A model generated the notes under the pieces. It worked only from the letters and a program-made list of their open reading frames with translations, was not told where the DNA came from and ran no database searches. A stretch of DNA of 24,878 nucleotides, taken from contig JASAMV010002802.1 in NCBI GenBank assembly GCA_030248065.1, positions 1 through 24,878 on the forward strand, given 5' to 3'. A program made the translations under genes and the position numbers. Origin of the DNA: Rhynchonema sp. JSB1_4 (Eukaryota; Nematoda; Chromadorea; Monhysterida; Xyalidae). Of this stretch, positions 18,259 through 24,878 are shown piece by piece; position 1 is the stretch's first letter; each line of letters begins with the position of its first letter.

Positions 18259-19190
18259 TCTGTTCCGGGGGGCCTCTATTAATTCACTGACCCGAACTTT
18301 TTGCGTTTATTTCGGTTTTTTCACGAGATATAAAAACCGTTTTTTTCCCGCAGGCATACAAGGATATACTGACCCACCCATACAAAACATTTTTCGTTTT
18401 TTTCGGAATATAACAATCTTTTTCAGTTGCCGCAAAAACCTAAATAGACCGATCCCGTTAGACCCCCTTCAAACGTGTTTTGAGGGTATTCCCGGGAAAA
18501 TTTTTTGTAGACCTAGGCCAATGAAAAATAGAGCCTAAATAAATAAAATACAAATTACTAAATTTATTATACTAAAATACATGTTACTGTTTCATTTCCA
18601 GCGCGCCAGCGAGCGTGCGTGTTTCATCCTTGAGAGGAAATGGGCGGAGTTTTCCATTTGGTTACCACATGTAGCGGTGTGAGCTCCAAAATTGAGCAGA
18701 CAACTGAGTCATATCTTTCGCTCGTTTGCGTGCGAGAGCAGAGCATCTCTGTTAAGGTACGCACAGTCTGAACAGATATGTGCAGCAAAGTTAAGTTGGC
18801 CGGGTCACAAATACACACAGAGCGCCGTCGTTTGTCACTTAATTCCCGGCACAGCCAGCCAGCAAGCAGCGTTTTTAACGTGTTTCAAATACGTTGCGCA
18901 ACGCCCGCCCAGCAAAACGCGGATCTGTGTTGTTGCTGTTGAGACGCGGCCGACAATTTTTTCCGTTCGTGTATTTTCAATGAGTCACTCAACTCTCTTT
19001 TGTTAGATTTTATTTCTGTCGTGTGTGATTTATGTCTTTCGTCATTCGTATATATGCTCCTGACCTGAAGTGATCCGTTCTTGCTGCAATAGTTAGTACA
19101 GTGTCGGAAACTTCCCGTGTTTTTCTGTTCTGAAAATGTAGCAGCCAGTTGCAACTGCGAAAATTTTCACTTCATTTTTCTCATTCTTTT
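18259..19190. promoter_or_regulatory. intergenic DNA and tubulin 5' flank
   Basis: 18259-18540 continues low-complexity repeat remnants. From about 18540 the sequence becomes ordinary, with AATAAATAAA near 18539-18548. No reading frame is credible on either strand. The tubulin promoter should lie in the last several hundred bases, but I see no distinctive box. Confidence 0.35.
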
Positions 19191-19315
19191 CAGAAAACGT
19201 TCACCCTTTTCACCAGCACGTTCGTCAAAGCGTTTTATTGCAATCGTTGCAACGAGAGAGAATAGTCTGATATTATTATTTATTGCTCGAGGACAAGCCA
19301 CCTAAACGAACAATC
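19191..19315 (+). other. 5'UTR acceptor and leader of beta-tubulin
   Basis: TCATTCTTTTCAG (CAG at 19191-19193) is a strong acceptor 122 bases before the ATG. It could join an upstream 5'UTR exon or receive a trans-spliced leader; the sequence does not decide. Confidence 0.5.
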
Positions 19316-23985
<4,670 letters not shown>

Positions 23986-24878
23986 GTTGGTCGGAGGATT
24001 GTTACTTAGTGAGACGGTGTTTGTGGCCTGGCTGGCTTGGCTGTTCGAATTTTTAGTTTGTGCGTGATAATGAGCCTTCGGCAGCCTATGTGTGTCTGGT
24101 TCTCTTTCACCAGTCGGGCTAACTTCGATGTTCTGAGAAAAAACTAACGTTGCCGATGCTGACTGATTGACAACGCAAGTCCCATATTGCTTGGCGCCAC
24201 TGCCAGATATTGGCCTGTCGTGCTTACGTATGCGTGAACGAGTAGTGAGCCTTTGGAGCTCTAGCATAGCAGCATGTAAGTAGAAACACCCAGATAACCC
24301 GAGGTAATATGATCGTGTAATTGAATTTTTCGCTGACGGCCTGCTGGACTTACTATGGTTTCACGCAGAAAGCCGGTTGTGAATAGGCTGGGAAGGACGT
24401 AATTTCGGATTTCGCAATATTGGATCTAGGTCGCACCACACGCACATGCGCACAAATCGATGTATCTGCCTAATTTCATAATATTTACAGCGAAACGTGC
24501 ATGTGCCGTGTGTTGTATGAGTCAGTGCGGTTATTGTTTTATTAGATTGCTTGAACAGGCTCTGGGCTGGCTGGCTCTTTCATAATTACTGTGGTTGTGG
24601 TTTATGGTTGGGGTATTGAGAAGATGAACTTAGTAGTGGATTGGTCACAAACATGAGGGACCACATGGCATAATCAAGAGCGAAATCATTGGGTACTCAA
24701 CTGGGTACTAGTCCAGCTCGCCCCGAACAGTAGTTTAGGTTTTGGCTTAGAAGTCAAGCCTAGGTGGCAATTGTAGCGGTGACCCATTGTAGCATCAGCC
24801 TAACTGTAGGCCTAAGCCCAACCCTAAACTACTGTTGGAGGCGAGCTAGTACCAGTACCTCAACAGCGGCCATGTTCG
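23986..24878 (+). other. tubulin intron 6, open at the window end
   Basis: After CTC G|GTTGGT no sequence resembling the next exon (expected to begin with the rest of VSATMSG) appears before the window ends, so this intron exceeds 890 bases. It has no other gene; an inverted repeat lies at its end. Confidence 0.6.
24701..24855. mobile_element. candidate small MITE in tubulin intron 6
   Basis: The left segment CTGGGTACTAG, AGCTCGCC, AACAGTAGTTTAGG and TTGGCTTAG recurs inverted at the right (to CTAGTACCAG at 24855), giving imperfect arms of about 45 bases. Flanks TACTCAA (left) and TACCTCAA (right) could be a target-site duplication with a one-base deletion. Confidence 0.55.

Noticed and set aside
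17749..18538. Open frames with GGYLLY or GGDTYCT repeats
   Set aside because: These are translations of the GATACCTACTGTACC minisatellite and G runs, not genes.

Overview
The window is animal nuclear DNA. Genes are split into short exons with GT-AG introns, acceptors are mostly of the TTTGCAG/TTTTCAG kind, and the proteins are a muscle-type Ig protein, a GNAT acetyltransferase and beta-tubulin. The compact exons, the acceptor consensus, the closely spaced tubulin introns with Phe at tubulin position 200, and a GNAT family I associate with nematodes make a nematode the best guess. This is inference: no rRNA or mitochondrial marker is present, and another invertebrate cannot be excluded.

All supported genes lie on the + strand. 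(1) About 969-9495 is one gene of roughly 1,230 codons with three parts: a Ser/Glu/Pro-rich acidic N-terminal region in one long exon; a tandem array of 13 mini-exons (54-72 nt, all phase 0-0) encoding a Pro/Lys/Glu/Thr repeat; and three C-terminal I-set Ig domains. The architecture resembles the long form of nematode DIM-1 or another titin-related sarcomere protein. (2) 9984-13263 and 14039-15891 are tandem copies of a seven-exon GNAT gene with an N-terminal GNAT core and a C-terminal YitH/HolE-like half. Between them lies a relic of the Ig gene's last exon, so the duplicated unit began inside the Ig gene. (3) 19316-23985 is the 5' part of a beta-tubulin gene (residues 1-228), which continues beyond the window.

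Introns and intergenic DNA carry many small non-autonomous transposons, and none lies in an exon. Several are hAT-like: CAGNG-type ends and 8-bp direct target-site duplications at 7228-8009 (with another nested at 7484-7788), 17311-18250 (with another nested at 17321-17795) and 21122-21534, plus a truncated copy at 21930-22130. Most of these carry their own internal minisatellite. Four more have TA duplications (10256-10725, 12721-12959, 13637-13812, 16443-16872), and a foldback with about 265-bp arms is flanked by TTAA (22195-22767).

The genes show no shared pathway. The Ig protein and tubulin are cytoskeletal, and the GNAT substrate is unknown. Exon boundaries were inferred by hand from frame, phase and splice signals; they are strongest for tubulin, the mini-exons, the Ig domains and the two GNAT copies (which confirm each other), and weakest for Ig-gene exons 1-3 and the linker at 6000-6323.
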